In this document: piece by piece, positions 16,661-28,322 of the stretch
How positions within the stretch are numbered: position 1 is the stretch's first letter
How the letters are laid out: every line of letters begins with the position of its first letter
NCBI GenBank assembly: GCA_028409275.1
Contig: JAOOML010000003.1
Span: forward strand, 1 to 40,953
Length of the DNA: 40,953 bases
Source: Prochlorococcus sp. AH-716-I09
Lineage (GTDB): Bacteria > Cyanobacteriota > Cyanobacteriia > PCC-6307 > Cyanobiaceae
Direction: 5' to 3'
Notes under the pieces: model-generated
What the model was told of the DNA's origin: nothing
Databases searched by the model: none
The model's input: the letters and a program-made list of their open reading frames with translations, nothing else
Position numbers and translations under genes: made by a program

Positions 16661-18639
16661 GATAATTCTTTCAGCTTTTCCAAAACAGAACTATCTTCAA
16701 GAGTGCTTATATCGCCGCTAATTTTTTCTCCAGCAGCCAAAGATCTTAAAATTCGCCTCATAATTTTTCCACTACGTGTTTTCGGAAGAGAGTCAGAAAT
16801 TATAATTTTTTCAGGCTTTGCGATAATTCCAATTTCATTAACGACATGTTTCTTTAGATTCTCTACTAATTCTGAAGAACCGTTCACGTCTTTTTCTAGA
16901 GATACAAAAGCAACTATAACTTCACCTTTTAAATCATCTTTTTTGCCAACGACTGCAGACTCTGCAACTGATTTATGACTAACCAAAGCAGATTCTATTT
17001 CCATTGTTCCTAACCGATGTCCTGAAACACTTATAACATCATCAACTCTTCCCATAATCCATATATATCCATCTTCATCAATGCGTGCTCCATCTCCAGC
17101 AAAATAAACATTTTTTTCTCCTTTAAAGGCAATATATTCCCAATAACTCTCCAAATATCTCTCTGAGTTTCCATGAATTGTTCTCATCATTCCTGGCCAA
17201 GGTTTCTTAATAATTAAATAGCCACCCTCGTTCTCCTTAACCTTATCTCCATTCTTATCGACAATTTCAACTTCGATTCCTGGCAGAGGGAAAGTAGCTG
17301 AACCTGGCTTTGTAGCAACGACTCCAGGCAAGGGACTTATCATCACACCACCAGTCTCAGTTTGCCACCAAGTATCAACTATAGGACATTTATCTTTACC
17401 AATAACATCCTTGTACCACATCCATGCTTCAGGATTAATTGGTTCTCCAACTGTGCCCAAAAGTCTAAGACTATCCAAATTATATTTATCAGGTATTTCA
17501 CGCCCAGACTTCATAAATGCTCTTATTGCAGTTGGTGCAGTATAAAAAATAGAAACTTTATATTTTTGAACAATTTCCCAAAAAGCCCCTAAATTTGAGG
17601 GTCTTGGTACTCCCTCGTACATTAAGGTTGTAGCACCATTAGATAAAGGACCGTAAACGATATAACTATGACCTGTAATCCAACCAACATCAGCAGTACA
17701 CCAGTAAATATCGTCATCTTTTAAGTCAAAAATCCATTTAAATGTCAAATGGGACCAAAGATTGTAACCACCTGTAGTGTGAACTACACCTTTGGGCTTT
17801 CCAGTAGAGCCTGAAGTATAAAGAATAAAAAGTCTATCTTCGCTATTCATTATTTCTGGTTCACAATGATCTTTTTGATCTTTTAATAATTCGTGCCACC
17901 AAAAATCTCTATCATCAACCATCGAAATATTTTTTTTGGTTCGTTGAACAACAACTACTTTTTCAACAACTTTATCTGCCCCACCTTCAATTGCCGCATC
18001 AACTGCTTTCTTAAGTTCAATAACCTTATCTTTTCTGAAGCCACCATCAGCAGTAATAATAAATCTGGCGTTTCCATCAATTAACCTATCTTTTAAAGCT
18101 TCTGAAGAAAATCCTCCGAAGACAACTGAATGAGGCGCGCCAATTCTTGCACAAGCTAACATCGCAAACATTGCTTCAGGGATCATCGGCATATAAATAC
18201 ATACCAAATCTCCTTTTTTTACACCAATTGCTTTTAATGCATTAGCTGCTTTACATACCTCTTTTAGAAGTTCTTCATAAGTATATTTTTTGCTATCTCC
18301 GGGTTCGCCTTCCCATATAAGTGCAGTCTTTCCTCCAAGCCCTCTCTTAATGTGTCGATCTAAGCAGTTATATGTAATATTGAGCTTCCCTTCTTTAAAC
18401 CATTTAAAAAAGGGAGCATTTTCGTTATCTAATACAGTTTGAAATGGTTCAAACCAATCTATTTCGGATTTAGCGAAAGATTCCCAAAATTGAATTGGAT
18501 TATTTAATGCCTGTTTTTTTAGCCTAATTAATTCTTCTTGAGAGTTAATATTTGAGTTTTCTAAAAATTCTTCTGAAGGAGGAAAAATTCTCTTTTCTTC
18601 GAGGATGTTATTGATGGAATTTTTTTTATCTAATGACAT
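16657..18639 (-). CDS. acs: Acetate--CoA ligase (acetyl-CoA synthetase)
   Basis: [68 protein letters not shown]-forming Acs motifs. Confidence 0.97.
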   Translation of the reverse strand: MSLDKKNSINNILEEKRIFPPSEEFLENSNINSQEELIRLKKQALNNPIQFWESFAKSEIDWFEPFQTVLDNENAPFFKWFKEGKLNITYNCLDRHIKRGLGGKTALIWEGEPGDSKKYTYEELLKEVCKAANALKAIGVKKGDLVCIYMPMIPEAMFAMLACARIGAPHSVVFGGFSSEALKDRLIDGNARFIITADGGFRKDKVIELKKAVDAAIEGGADKVVEKVVVVQRTKKNISMVDDRDFWWHELLKDQKDHCEPEIMNSEDRLFILYTSGSTGKPKGVVHTTGGYNLWSHLTFKWIFDLKDDDIYWCTADVGWITGHSYIVYGPLSNGATTLMYEGVPRPSNLGAFWEIVQKYKVSIFYTAPTAIRAFMKSGREIPDKYNLDSLRLLGTVGEPINPEAWMWYKDVIGKDKCPIVDTWWQTETGGVMISPLPGVVATKPGSATFPLPGIEVEIVDKNGDKVKENEGGYLIIKKPWPGMMRTIHGNSERYLESYWEYIAFKGEKNVYFAGDGARIDEDGYIWIMGRVDDVISVSGHRLGTMEIESALVSHKSVAESAVVGKKDDLKGEVIVAFVSLEKDVNGSSELVENLKKHVVNEIGIIAKPEKIIISDSLPKTRSGKIMRRILRSLAAGEKISGDISTLEDSSVLEKLKELS

Positions 18640-18728
18640 TAAGTAAATCTATGCCCAATAAACTTAGTCGAAAAATTTATTGTTTTCAAAAATTTTAATA
18701 TTAATTTAGCTGTAGGTTTTTTAAAGAC

Positions 18729-19712
18729 TTAATAAATGCGGCTAAGAACAAATTCTGGAAGAGCCATCAACGCTCTCTTATATTCTGAATCAGGTAGCCA
18801 AACTATGGCTTCTTTAGAAAGCATTGCAAAATCCTCAGCTAGTTTTCTAGAACTTTCGATAGCTTTAGAATTCATAATAATACTAAGAGCATCATCTAAA
18901 TCATCTTTTTCAGCAAGCTCTCTGTTAATAAGAACAGACAATTTCTTATTTTCTTCTAAGGCATATAAAACTGGTGCAGTAAGATAACCACTAGCAAGAT
19001 CACTGACAGCAGGTTTTCCAAGTTGTTTATCGTTTCCAGTAAAGTCAAGGATGTCATCTACAACTTGAAAAGCCAAGCCAATATTTTTGCCAAAATCGTA
19101 CAAAGAGTTTAAATTTTCATCATTTAGACCACTCAAAACTCCAGCAGCTTTAGAGCTATTTGCTATTAATGATGCGGTTTTACAATAGCTTTTATTAATA
19201 TATTTTGAAAAAGATTGAGCAGAGTCGAATCTATTTAGATTTTGTTTAATTTCACCTTCTGCTAAATCCATTATTACTCTACTTAGTAATTTAACTACAT
19301 TTACATTATCAAGATTTGCTAAGTGCCAACTCGCTTGAGCGAATAAGAAATCACCTGCTAAAACAGCCACTCTGGTATTAAATCTGCTGTGTACAGTATC
19401 TACGCCCCTTCTTGTAGAAGCCTCATCAACAACATCATCGTGGACTAAAGATGCTGTATGAATCATTTCAGTAATTTCAGCAAGCCTTTTATGCTTACTT
19501 GTTAGTGTGAATTCAGGAGATATGGCTTTTGATATTAATAAAACAATCCCCGGTCTTAATCTTTTTCCCCCAGCACTAAAGAGATGTTCCGCTGCGGCTT
19601 GAAGAATTGGATGACCAGCTCCTATTAAATTTTTCAGTTCAAGAATAAGATCATCAAGATCATTTTCAACTGGTTGTAGTAGTTTGGTTACTGTATTCAT
19701 GATTGACCTCAT
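18729..19712 (-). CDS. sds: Solanesyl/polyprenyl diphosphate synthase
   Basis: GGKRLRPG, LVHDDVVDEASTRRG (first Asp-rich motif), FQVVDDILDFTG (second). True start may be the Met at 19700. Confidence 0.92.
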   Translation of the reverse strand: MRSIMNTVTKLLQPVENDLDDLILELKNLIGAGHPILQAAAEHLFSAGGKRLRPGIVLLISKAISPEFTLTSKHKRLAEITEMIHTASLVHDDVVDEASTRRGVDTVHSRFNTRVAVLAGDFLFAQASWHLANLDNVNVVKLLSRVIMDLAEGEIKQNLNRFDSAQSFSKYINKSYCKTASLIANSSKAAGVLSGLNDENLNSLYDFGKNIGLAFQVVDDILDFTGNDKQLGKPAVSDLASGYLTAPVLYALEENKKLSVLINRELAEKDDLDDALSIIMNSKAIESSRKLAEDFAMLSKEAIVWLPDSEYKRALMALPEFVLSRIY

Positions 19713-19727
19713 TTATATATTAAAGAA

Positions 19728-20522
19728 TCAAACATTGCTTCGGAGGTTTACCAAACTAATTTCTTTATTAATTTCAAGCCAAACTTTCACTTTTTTAGAA
19801 AATTCATCTTTTTCTGAAGTAACAAAGAACTCTACATTGTCATAAGAAATACTTTCATAGCAGGAAGTTTTTGGAATAGGAAAAGATTCATTAAATTTTT
19901 TTATTAACGCTTCTGATGGATCAATTATTTTTATATTTGAGTTAATTTTTTTTCTTAATAAGTTATAAATTAAAGGATAATGGCTACAACCAAGTATCAG
20001 TTCTTCAATATTTTTATTTAATAGTGGTCTTAAATATAAATCTGAAAGAAAATTTAAATTATGAGAATCTAACTTTTCTTTTTCAATTTCTGAGACAAAT
20101 TCTGGACATTCTTGTTGAAATATTTTCAAATTATCTTTTTTAGAACTTAAAACGTTTTTGTAATATGATGATTTAACAGTTGTTCGTGTTGCTAAGACTC
20201 CAATAATTTGTTTATTAACTATTTGTGATACTGAGTTTATAAGGTCAAAACAAGGAATGTTTAAGTCATTTTCTAGAATATCAAGTGCACATGCATTTGT
20301 AGTGTTACAAGCCACCAATAGTGCATCTAATTTTTTATCTTCAAAAAATGCGCAAATCTCTTTTGCAATATTCCTTATCTCTTTAAAATTTTTATTCCCA
20401 AAAGGAATTCTTTTTGTATCAGCCAAATAAAAAACCTCAACATCTTTACGCGTTTTTAGTAAAGAATTAAGGATAGTGAAACCACCTATACCACTATCGA
20501 ATATACCTACTTTAAGTTTCAC
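19728..20522 (-). CDS. murI: Glutamate racemase
   Basis: GIFDSGIGGFTIL, LADTKRIPFGNK, LLVACNTTNA, LILGCSHYPL; GTG start overlapping the amiC stop. Confidence 0.95.
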   Translation of the reverse strand: MKLKVGIFDSGIGGFTILNSLLKTRKDVEVFYLADTKRIPFGNKNFKEIRNIAKEICAFFEDKKLDALLVACNTTNACALDILENDLNIPCFDLINSVSQIVNKQIIGVLATRTTVKSSYYKNVLSSKKDNLKIFQQECPEFVSEIEKEKLDSHNLNFLSDLYLRPLLNKNIEELILGCSHYPLIYNLLRKKINSNIKIIDPSEALIKKFNESFPIPKTSCYESISYDNVEFFVTSEKDEFSKKVKVWLEINKEISLVNLRSNV

Positions 20523-21607
20523 CCTACTTTTGAAAGATATTCAAGGATGCCTTTTGCAATTGCATAAGCTATTCTTTTCCGATGTGAAGTTTTTTCTAAC
20601 CTTCTTGCATCTAATCTTCCTGTTAAAAATCCAATTTCCACAAGAGCTGCGGGCATCTTAGTATTTTTAATTACATAAAATCTACCTTGTTTAACTCCTC
20701 GATCAGGACTCCCAGGGGAAACTCTTAGAATTTGTTTTTGAATTCTTTTAGCAAGTAATCTACCTCTCCACCCTCTAAAGTAAAAAGTTTCTAACCCATT
20801 AATATCTCTTCTTTTGCCTCTTGATGCATTTGCATGAATACTCACAAAGATATTTGCATCTGTATTATTAGCAAAGGAAACTCTGGGAGGCAAATCCAAA
20901 TCTACTTCATTAGATCTAGTTAACTTTACCTTGACACCTTTCTCTAAAAGTAACTTTTCAACTATTTTGGAGACCTGAAGTACGACATCTGTTTCCCTTA
21001 TGCCACCAATACCTATTGCTCCTGGATCAGGTCCACCATGCCCTGGATCGATAATAACCAAAAATTTATTTTGTTTAACGTTAGGTAATTGCAGGAATTC
21101 ATTATTCCTCTTTTTTATAAAACCAGAGTTTTCATTTGCTTTTATATTTATTCTTCTTTTTTTTTCAATTTGACCTTCACTAATTTTATTAAATGAATAT
21201 TTTGGTTTAAATAGTTTAATTCTCCACCTATTTTGATCTAAGCCAACCATTCGCCAAGTCAAAGGGGCTAGATAAGTTTCTTTATTAAATTCAATTACCA
21301 GTCTGGTTTTACCCTGATTTGGTTTACCTAATCTAATTTCTTTTATTGGGCCATTACCTTTAATAATTCTGGGATTTTTTAATTCTCCAGGGAAATCAAC
21401 CCAAAATCTATCTCCATATATTTGGTTCGCCTTCTGAAAGTATGCTTTTAAATTTGTATTTGATTTGGTTCTTAATTCTAAAACTCCATTAGTTTTTAAC
21501 GCCCATGCCGCCAGATCACTTGAAGATTTAATTGGAAGTATTGAAGAATTTATAAATAAAAAAAGATATAAATAACGAAAAAGTTTCTTATTTAAAAACC
21601 TCGTCAT
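20519..21607 (-). CDS. amiC: N-acetylmuramoyl-L-alanine amidase with N-terminal AMIN-like domain
   Basis: IDPGHGGPDPGAIG, FVSIHANAS, ALVEIGFLTG: Amidase_3 motifs; N-terminal signal/AMIN region. Confidence 0.9.
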   Translation of the reverse strand: MTRFLNKKLFRYLYLFLFINSSILPIKSSSDLAAWALKTNGVLELRTKSNTNLKAYFQKANQIYGDRFWVDFPGELKNPRIIKGNGPIKEIRLGKPNQGKTRLVIEFNKETYLAPLTWRMVGLDQNRWRIKLFKPKYSFNKISEGQIEKKRRINIKANENSGFIKKRNNEFLQLPNVKQNKFLVIIDPGHGGPDPGAIGIGGIRETDVVLQVSKIVEKLLLEKGVKVKLTRSNEVDLDLPPRVSFANNTDANIFVSIHANASRGKRRDINGLETFYFRGWRGRLLAKRIQKQILRVSPGSPDRGVKQGRFYVIKNTKMPAALVEIGFLTGRLDARRLEKTSHRKRIAYAIAKGILEYLSKVG

Positions 21608-22455
21608 TAGTTTGAAAATAATTTGTTTTTTCTATGTTTAAGACTTGGCATCTGTTCCCTAATTTTCTTTACTCGTTGCTTATCAGCCGGCGCTATTGCA
21701 GCCCCTTGAGTTTTTCCCGCATCAGACAAAACAGTGCCCCATGGGTCAATTACCATTGCATGACCATGACTTTGTCTTCTCCCATAATGAATCCCAGTCT
21801 GAGCTGGGGCAACTACATACGCTGTATTCTCAATCGCTCTTGCTTGTAATAGGATTTGCCAATGATCTTTTCCAGTAAATGCTGTAAAAGCTGCAGGAAT
21901 CATAATTAACTCAGCACCATTCGAAGACAAATATCTATAAAGTTCAGGAAATCTAACGTCATAACAAATCGATAAACCCACCTTACATAAACCTGGGATA
22001 TCTACAACAGGGGGATATTCCTCTCCAGACAAAATAGTAGAGGATTCTTTATATAAATTTCCGTCTGGTAAATCAACATCAAATAAGTGGATTTTGTCGT
22101 ATTTCGCCAAAATCTGTCCATCTTTTCCAAATAGCGCTGACCTATTAAAAGTATGACTGTCATCACCTGCGGGGACAGGATAACCTCCTCCTAAAAGAAA
22201 AACTTGATATCTTTGCGACATGGTTTTGAGGAAATTTGCACACTTCATTGATAATTCAGAAGCTAATCTAAGTTTTTCATTATCTTCTCCTAAAAAAGCA
22301 AAATTCTCTGGTAATCCTATTAATTCAGCACCTCTTCTAGATGCCAATTCGATCTGTTCTTCAGCTTCAGCAAAATTTGCTTCAACATTGGAAGTACTCG
22401 TGATTTGCAATGCAGCTACCAAAAAATCAGTCAAAACATTACTCCTAGAAAACAA
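21607..22455 (-). CDS. Carbon-nitrogen hydrolase (nitrilase superfamily)
   Basis: LIGLPENFAFLG (Glu), YDKIHLFDVDLP (Lys), VGLSICYDVRFPELYR (Cys). Confidence 0.92.
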   Translation of the reverse strand: MFSRSNVLTDFLVAALQITSTSNVEANFAEAEEQIELASRRGAELIGLPENFAFLGEDNEKLRLASELSMKCANFLKTMSQRYQVFLLGGGYPVPAGDDSHTFNRSALFGKDGQILAKYDKIHLFDVDLPDGNLYKESSTILSGEEYPPVVDIPGLCKVGLSICYDVRFPELYRYLSSNGAELIMIPAAFTAFTGKDHWQILLQARAIENTAYVVAPAQTGIHYGRRQSHGHAMVIDPWGTVLSDAGKTQGAAIAPADKQRVKKIREQMPSLKHRKNKLFSN

Positions 22456-22464
22456 ATATGTAAA

Positions 22465-23199
22465 TCATGAGGCACGAATCACACCTCTTTCAACTTGAGC
22501 AGGAACAATATCTAAGCAATCAAGTTCAGAGCAACATTTAAAATCTTCTTCATAATCTCCGAGACTTGATAATCTTTTGCCATGTGTTGCTGTTTTTAAA
22601 CAATTCAAGATATCATTTTTCCAAAAATCCCAGAGTGCCAAAGCAGACTGTAATTCGTCATTAAGAATATTAACTTCAAAATTACAGTTTGTTTTCAAGT
22701 ATGAGGCCAAAGCACCTGCAGCTAAGGAATCCTCAAGTGAATATGTACCTTCCCAACCACTACCAAGTATTAAAACATTTTCACTTTGTAGTGAAATGAT
22801 TTTTTCAGCAACTGCTCTCCTATTTAGCAGCCCCATAGCGAATAAATGTTTTGCATACTGAACTTTTTGCAAAGATTTAGTCCCATTTGTAGTGCTCATA
22901 AATAGTCTTTTACCATAAACAACTTTTTTTGTGACTGATAAAGGAGAGTTTCCTAAATCAAAGCCCTCAATTTTCTTTCCACCTCTTTCTCCAAGCATAA
23001 CTCTCTCATCAGCTTGCCACTTAATTGCTGATTTTTTTAATAAATCTAAATCTGAAAAAACTTGTATTGAATCAGCTCCATTTTTTAAAGCCCAAGAAAT
23101 TGTGGTTGTAGCTCTTAAAACATCAATAACCACTGCGATTTCGGGGCTTATTTCTGGAACATCATTTGCAACGTGATAATAAGTAAGATTAATGATCAA
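22465..23199 (-). CDS. comB: 2-phosphosulfolactate phosphatase family (ComB)
   Basis: VVIDVLRATTTISWAL, MLGERGGKKIEGFDLGNSP, STTNGTKSL: ComB signatures. Confidence 0.88.
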   Translation of the reverse strand: MIINLTYYHVANDVPEISPEIAVVIDVLRATTTISWALKNGADSIQVFSDLDLLKKSAIKWQADERVMLGERGGKKIEGFDLGNSPLSVTKKVVYGKRLFMSTTNGTKSLQKVQYAKHLFAMGLLNRRAVAEKIISLQSENVLILGSGWEGTYSLEDSLAAGALASYLKTNCNFEVNILNDELQSALALWDFWKNDILNCLKTATHGKRLSSLGDYEEDFKCCSELDCLDIVPAQVERGVIRAS

Positions 23200-23325
23200 A
23201 TACCTTTCTCACATTATTATAGAAAACAGTTACTTACTTTGAATATTTTTTTTTTAAAAACAAACTTATTGATAATATATATCTAATCTAAATCAATAAA
23301 GATTTCATCAAGTATTAATTTAAAA

Positions 23326-24636
23326 ATGAATAATATCCGCACTATAGAAGGTGGAGGAAATTTAAAAGGCAAAATAAAAGTACCTGGAGATAAATCTATT
23401 TCTCATAGAGCTTTGATAATCGGAAGCATTGCTAAGGGTGAAACTACTGTTGAAGGTTTTTTACATTCTGATGATCCACTCTCAACTGCTGATTGTCTTA
23501 GGAAATTGGGTGCAAATATTCCAAAAATAAAAAAAGATGAGCCTTTTAGGATTTTAGGATTGGGGCTTAATGGATTAAAAGAGCCAAAAGAAATTCTTAA
23601 TTGTGGGAATTCAGGAACCACTATGAGGTTATTAATGGGGTTATTAGCCGGTCAAGAAGGTATGAATTTCATATTAACAGGCGACAATTCTCTTAATGAG
23701 AGGCCTATGGGTAGGGTAGGAAAACCATTATCTTTGATGGGAGGCAAAATTATTGGGAGAGAAAGAGGCAACAAAGCTCCAATCTCAATAGAAGGGAAGA
23801 AACTTAAAGGATGTGTTATTGGAACTCCAGTAGCGAGTGCCCAAGTTAAATCCGCACTATTATTAGCAGGCTTAATGGCTTCTGGAACCACTTCAGTTAT
23901 TGAGCCAGCATCTTCAAGAGATCATACTGAAAGAATGTTAAAAGCTTTTGGAGCCGATATAAGTATTAGAGGGGAATTAGGAAGAAATGTAGTAATTAAG
24001 TCAGGAGCCAGCTTAATCGGTCAGAGAATATTAATACCTGGAGACATAAGCTCGGCAGCCTTCTGGATGATTGCAGCATCTATTGTTCCAAATTCAGAAA
24101 TTTTAATTAAAAATGTTGGATTGAACCCAACAAGAACAGGTGTTTTAAATGTGATGGATGCAATGGGCTGTAATTATGAAATTCTAGATAAGTCAATAAT
24201 TGCAGGAGAGCCTATTGGATCAATTAAAGTAAAAACTGCTAAAAATTTAAGATCATTCACTATAGAGGGCGATATTCTCCCAAAACTTATAGATGAAATT
24301 CCTATTCTTACTGTAGCTGCATGTTTTTGCAATGGAGTTTCTGAAATTAAGGATGCGCAAGAATTAAGAGTTAAAGAAACAGATCGATTAAAAGTTATGG
24401 CTAGACAGTTGCGCAAATTCGGTGCAGAAATATTAGAAAAAGAGGATGGATTAATTATTAAAGGTCAATCAAAATTTAACTCTGCTGAGGTAGATAGTGA
24501 AACTGATCATCGAGTTTCAATGAGTCTTGCTATTGCTTCACTTTTAGCAAAAGGTACCTCAAGAATAATGAGAGCAGATGCATCTAGCGTTTCATATCCC
24601 ACTTTTTGGGAGGATCTTGCCAAACTAACTAACTAA
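23326..24636 (+). CDS. aroA: 3-phosphoshikimate 1-carboxyvinyltransferase
   Basis: [49 protein letters not shown] synthase motifs. Confidence 0.97.
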   Translation: MNNIRTIEGGGNLKGKIKVPGDKSISHRALIIGSIAKGETTVEGFLHSDDPLSTADCLRKLGANIPKIKKDEPFRILGLGLNGLKEPKEILNCGNSGTTMRLLMGLLAGQEGMNFILTGDNSLNERPMGRVGKPLSLMGGKIIGRERGNKAPISIEGKKLKGCVIGTPVASAQVKSALLLAGLMASGTTSVIEPASSRDHTERMLKAFGADISIRGELGRNVVIKSGASLIGQRILIPGDISSAAFWMIAASIVPNSEILIKNVGLNPTRTGVLNVMDAMGCNYEILDKSIIAGEPIGSIKVKTAKNLRSFTIEGDILPKLIDEIPILTVAACFCNGVSEIKDAQELRVKETDRLKVMARQLRKFGAEILEKEDGLIIKGQSKFNSAEVDSETDHRVSMSLAIASLLAKGTSRIMRADASSVSYPTFWEDLAKLTN

Positions 24637-24647
24637 CTCAAATTTTT

Positions 24648-25553
24648 TTGTCTGAATTAATAGAAGTTTTAACAAAAGATGGGAGTTACTCTTTGAGAAG
24701 TGTATTTTTCCAAGAGAATTTCCATAGCTTATTGGGAGCATTAGAAGAAACAAAAAAAAAGTTTACAGCTCCTTCTGATCTTCAAAGATTTAAGGGCAAA
24801 TCTCTTAATGTTTTGGATATCTGTTTTGGTTTAGGATACAATTCTGCTTCTTTATTAGATAAATTAATTAAACAAAAATCCTATTTAAATTGGTATGCTT
24901 TGGAGATTGATAAAATGCCCCTTGATTATGCGCTCAAAAACAAATCTTTCCTGAAATTATGGGACCCAAAAGTTAAAAAGATTTTTGAATCATTGTACCT
25001 AAACAATTACTTTGAAGATCAATTTTTTAAATGTAAAATTTTATGGGGTGATGCTAGAGAAAAAATTAATATTATTCCTTCAGCTTTTAAATTCGATTTA
25101 ATTTATTTGGATGGTTTTTCTCCGCAAAAATGCCCGCAAGTTTGGACAATTGAATTTTTATCTAGAGTAACAGAAAAGCTAAATCCTCAAGGATATTTCA
25201 TAACGTATTCGTCTTCAGCGGCAGTAAGAAAGACATTGAGAGATCTTGGCTTAGAAATTTTTACTATTAAACCAAGTTTTAAAAACAGATCGTTTTGGAG
25301 TCAGGGAACTGTCGCAGTAGCAAAATTTGATAAAAATAAATTCAAATCCAATTTAAATTTTGAAAGGTTATCTGTTATGGAAGAGGAACATCTTTTAACT
25401 AAAGCTAGTATTCCTTATAGAGATAAAGATTTAAACTTAAGTAAAGACGATATAATTCGAGAAAGATTAAAGGAGCAATTATTCTCAAATCTAGTTTCTA
25501 CAAAGAAATGGAGAGAGAAGTGGGGCATGACGAAGTCGGGCTTCAAGAGTTAG
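24648..25553 (+). CDS. mnmD: tRNA (5-methylaminomethyl-2-thiouridylate) methyltransferase, stand-alone MnmD
   Basis: [76 protein letters not shown] start forced by upstream stop. Confidence 0.87.
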   Translation: MSELIEVLTKDGSYSLRSVFFQENFHSLLGALEETKKKFTAPSDLQRFKGKSLNVLDICFGLGYNSASLLDKLIKQKSYLNWYALEIDKMPLDYALKNKSFLKLWDPKVKKIFESLYLNNYFEDQFFKCKILWGDAREKINIIPSAFKFDLIYLDGFSPQKCPQVWTIEFLSRVTEKLNPQGYFITYSSSAAVRKTLRDLGLEIFTIKPSFKNRSFWSQGTVAVAKFDKNKFKSNLNFERLSVMEEEHLLTKASIPYRDKDLNLSKDDIIRERLKEQLFSNLVSTKKWREKWGMTKSGFKS

Positions 25554-25585
25554 ATTTATATATAAATATATATATCCAAAAAAAT

Positions 25586-26944
25586 ATGCTAAGTGTTGCG
25601 ATATTGGCTGCAGGAAAGGGCACTAGGATGGAAAGCTCAATACCAAAGGTTTTACACAAAATTTCTGGCAAAAGTCTTTTGCAGAGAGTAATTGATTCAT
25701 GTGTTGAATTAAATCCTGAACAAATTTTCGTAATTACTGGACACAAATCAAAAGAAGTACAAGAGTCAATACCAGATAATAAAAAAATCCAATTTATTAT
25801 TCAAGAACCTCAATCAGGGACTGGGCATGCTATCCAAGTACTTTGTAGAGAAGTAAAAAAAAATGAAGGAAAACTTTTGATACTTAATGGTGATGTACCC
25901 CTTATCAAACCTGAGACTCTAAATAAGCTTTTAAAATTACATAATTCAAAAAATGCAGATGTTTCTTTAATAACAACGAAGAAAAAAAATCCTCATGGGT
26001 ATGGCAGAGTTTTTTTGAAGGAGGATTTTATAGAGAGAATCGTTGAAGAAAAAGATTGTAATAAAAAAGAACGACTTAATTTATTAATAAACGCAGGTGT
26101 TTACTGTTTTAACTGGGAAAAATTATCAAAAATAATAAGTACTTTGGAAAACAACAATACGCAGAAAGAAATTTACTTAACAGATACAGTATCTTTGCTA
26201 AAGAATTCTTTGAGCCTGGAAATAGAAGATAACGGAGAACTTCAAGGAATTAACAATAGAATACAACTAGCAAAATGCGAAGAAATTAATCAGAATTCAA
26301 TAAAAGAAAAACATATGCTTAATGGCGTAACATTTATAAATAAAGCAAGTTGTTCAATTAGCGAAGAAGCGGAGATTGGCAAGGATGTAACCATAGAAGC
26401 AAATACTCATATAAGAGGAAGTACCAAAATATTTAATAATTGCATTATTGGCCCAAATACATTTATTGAAAATTCCAAGATAGGATTATGTTGTGAAATC
26501 TCAAATTCCACTGTTTATGATTCCAAGATAATGGATCATATAAAAATTGGTCCTTACAGTCATATAAGACCTCAGTCAACAATATCTTCTGGCAGTAAGA
26601 TAGGTAATTTTGTTGAAATAAAAAACAGTCAACTTGAGGAAGAATCAAAAGTAAATCATCTAAGTTATATTGGCGATTCTATTATTGGAAGATCTACAAA
26701 TATAGGTGCGGGGACTATTACTGCAAATTTTGATGGTCAGACAAAACATCAAACAAAAATTGGTAAGAATTCTAATATTGGAGCAAATACGGTTTTTGTA
26801 GCGCCTATTAATCTTGGGGAATCAGTAACAACAGGAGCTGGTTCAGTAATTACCAAAAACTCTAGAGATAATTCATTAGCAATCTCAAGAACCAAGCAAG
26901 TAAATATAGAAAATTGGAAAAAAAAGAAACCTAAATCTAATTGA
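25586..26944 (+). CDS. glmU: Bifunctional UDP-GlcNAc pyrophosphorylase / glucosamine-1-phosphate acetyltransferase
   Basis: [27 protein letters not shown]-terminal hexapeptide (left-handed beta-helix) repeats, [12 protein letters not shown]. Start moved to ATG 25586; the tracked start at 25508 lies in mnmD. Confidence 0.96.
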   Translation: MLSVAILAAGKGTRMESSIPKVLHKISGKSLLQRVIDSCVELNPEQIFVITGHKSKEVQESIPDNKKIQFIIQEPQSGTGHAIQVLCREVKKNEGKLLILNGDVPLIKPETLNKLLKLHNSKNADVSLITTKKKNPHGYGRVFLKEDFIERIVEEKDCNKKERLNLLINAGVYCFNWEKLSKIISTLENNNTQKEIYLTDTVSLLKNSLSLEIEDNGELQGINNRIQLAKCEEINQNSIKEKHMLNGVTFINKASCSISEEAEIGKDVTIEANTHIRGSTKIFNNCIIGPNTFIENSKIGLCCEISNSTVYDSKIMDHIKIGPYSHIRPQSTISSGSKIGNFVEIKNSQLEEESKVNHLSYIGDSIIGRSTNIGAGTITANFDGQTKHQTKIGKNSNIGANTVFVAPINLGESVTTGAGSVITKNSRDNSLAISRTKQVNIENWKKKKPKSN

Positions 26945-28310
26945 TTAAAGGAATAATTTTTTCAAGATGCCAATATCTACTCCCTTTAATCAAAATAGAA
27001 TCGCCTTTTTTTGTAGATTTGTTTATCTCTTTAGGTACATCATTTATATTATTTAGTACTAAAAATTTTTTCTTATCTTTTAAGTAATTCGAGTAGAATT
27101 CGACATTTTTTTTATCACAAATAAATACACATTTTTCTATAACTGAATTATTTATTAAACGGAATATCTCCTTGTGGTATTTTTCAGATTCTTTTCCCAA
27201 TTCTTGCATACTTCCAAATATAAAAAAGTGATTTCTCGGTTTTTCTAGCAAGTTTTCTATACATGCTTTTACTGATTCTGGGGAGGCATTATATGATTCA
27301 TCATATATTGTCGTTTTAACTGATTTAAGAATTTTATTCCTTCCTTCTAAATTTGCAAAATCAAACTTATTGAAATTTGCAAACTCCACGCCTAACTCTT
27401 TTGCGACGGCATAAGCAAATAAGAAATTTGAAGCATTGTGAAATCCGTTAAATGAAATTTGAAAGGTATTTTCTTCTATTAAAATTGTTTTGTTTGATGG
27501 GTTATAAAATCCTCCAAGATTATCATCTTTCTTAAAACTCTTCTTTTGATTTTCTATATTAAATAATTCTACTTTTATTACTCTTCCTTTCCAATATTTT
27601 TTTAAAGTTTCCTCGAGAAATAAATCATTTGCTGGGATTATTACTACTCCTTTAGGGTTTAAAAACTTACAAATTTCACACTTTGCATAAGTAATATTCT
27701 TTTTCGAGCCTAATAATCCAATATGGGCCGTCCCAATATTAGTAATAACTGCTATGTCGGGTTCACTATATTTAGATAAATTTTCAATCTGCCTAAGACC
27801 TCTCATCCCCATCTCAAGGACTAAAACTTTATCTTTTACATCTGTATCAAGGATAGTTAGACCCACACCAATTTCATTATTGAAATTTGCATGGGATATT
27901 TTTATTTTTCCAAGTTTCTTTAAAACCTCACCAATCATTTGTTTTGTTGTTGTTTTCCCCACTGAACCTGTTATTGCAACTATGGGGACATTCAATTTTT
28001 TTCTTTTAAGCAATGTTAATTTTTGAAATGCCTCTAAAGTGTCATTTACAACCCAACAAGGGAAATCACTTGGAAGTAATTTCTCCATACCTTCTTTAAT
28101 AACTACTGATTTAACTCCTTTATTTAAAACCTCAGGAAGAAAACTATGTCCGTCAAAATTTGTACCCTTGATAGCTATAAAAAGATCATTTTTTAAAAAA
28201 TTTCTACTATCAATACTTATATTTTTAAAATTCAATAGATCTTTTTTTCCTTCTTCTAGATTTTTAATTTGACCCAAAACTTCGTTTAATTCTGATAAAG
28301 AGAATTCCAT
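26937..28310 (-). CDS. murF: UDP-N-acetylmuramoyl-tripeptide--D-alanyl-D-alanine ligase
   Basis: [55 protein letters not shown]: MurF motifs. Confidence 0.95.
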   Translation of the reverse strand: MEFSLSELNEVLGQIKNLEEGKKDLLNFKNISIDSRNFLKNDLFIAIKGTNFDGHSFLPEVLNKGVKSVVIKEGMEKLLPSDFPCWVVNDTLEAFQKLTLLKRKKLNVPIVAITGSVGKTTTKQMIGEVLKKLGKIKISHANFNNEIGVGLTILDTDVKDKVLVLEMGMRGLRQIENLSKYSEPDIAVITNIGTAHIGLLGSKKNITYAKCEICKFLNPKGVVIIPANDLFLEETLKKYWKGRVIKVELFNIENQKKSFKKDDNLGGFYNPSNKTILIEENTFQISFNGFHNASNFLFAYAVAKELGVEFANFNKFDFANLEGRNKILKSVKTTIYDESYNASPESVKACIENLLEKPRNHFFIFGSMQELGKESEKYHKEIFRLINNSVIEKCVFICDKKNVEFYSNYLKDKKKFLVLNNINDVPKEINKSTKKGDSILIKGSRYWHLEKIIPLIN

Positions 28311-28322
28311 TAAAAAATTAAG

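Noticed and set aside
16703-18084. Plus-strand ORFs opposite acs (16703-16978, 17362-17592, 17893-18084)
   Set aside because: Antisense shadows of a highly conserved enzyme.
18656-18682. CAATAAA/TTTATTG inverted repeat between acs and sds
   Set aside because: A/T-only stem with no clear T run; likely chance in low-GC spacer, not called as a terminator.
24623-24639. Tandem AACT repeats across the aroA stop
   Set aside because: Four short copies partly coding; no sign of function beyond simple sequence.
25508-25585. Upstream extension of glmU in the track
   Set aside because: Lies inside mnmD in another frame; [15 protein letters not shown] at 25586 is the conserved N-terminus.
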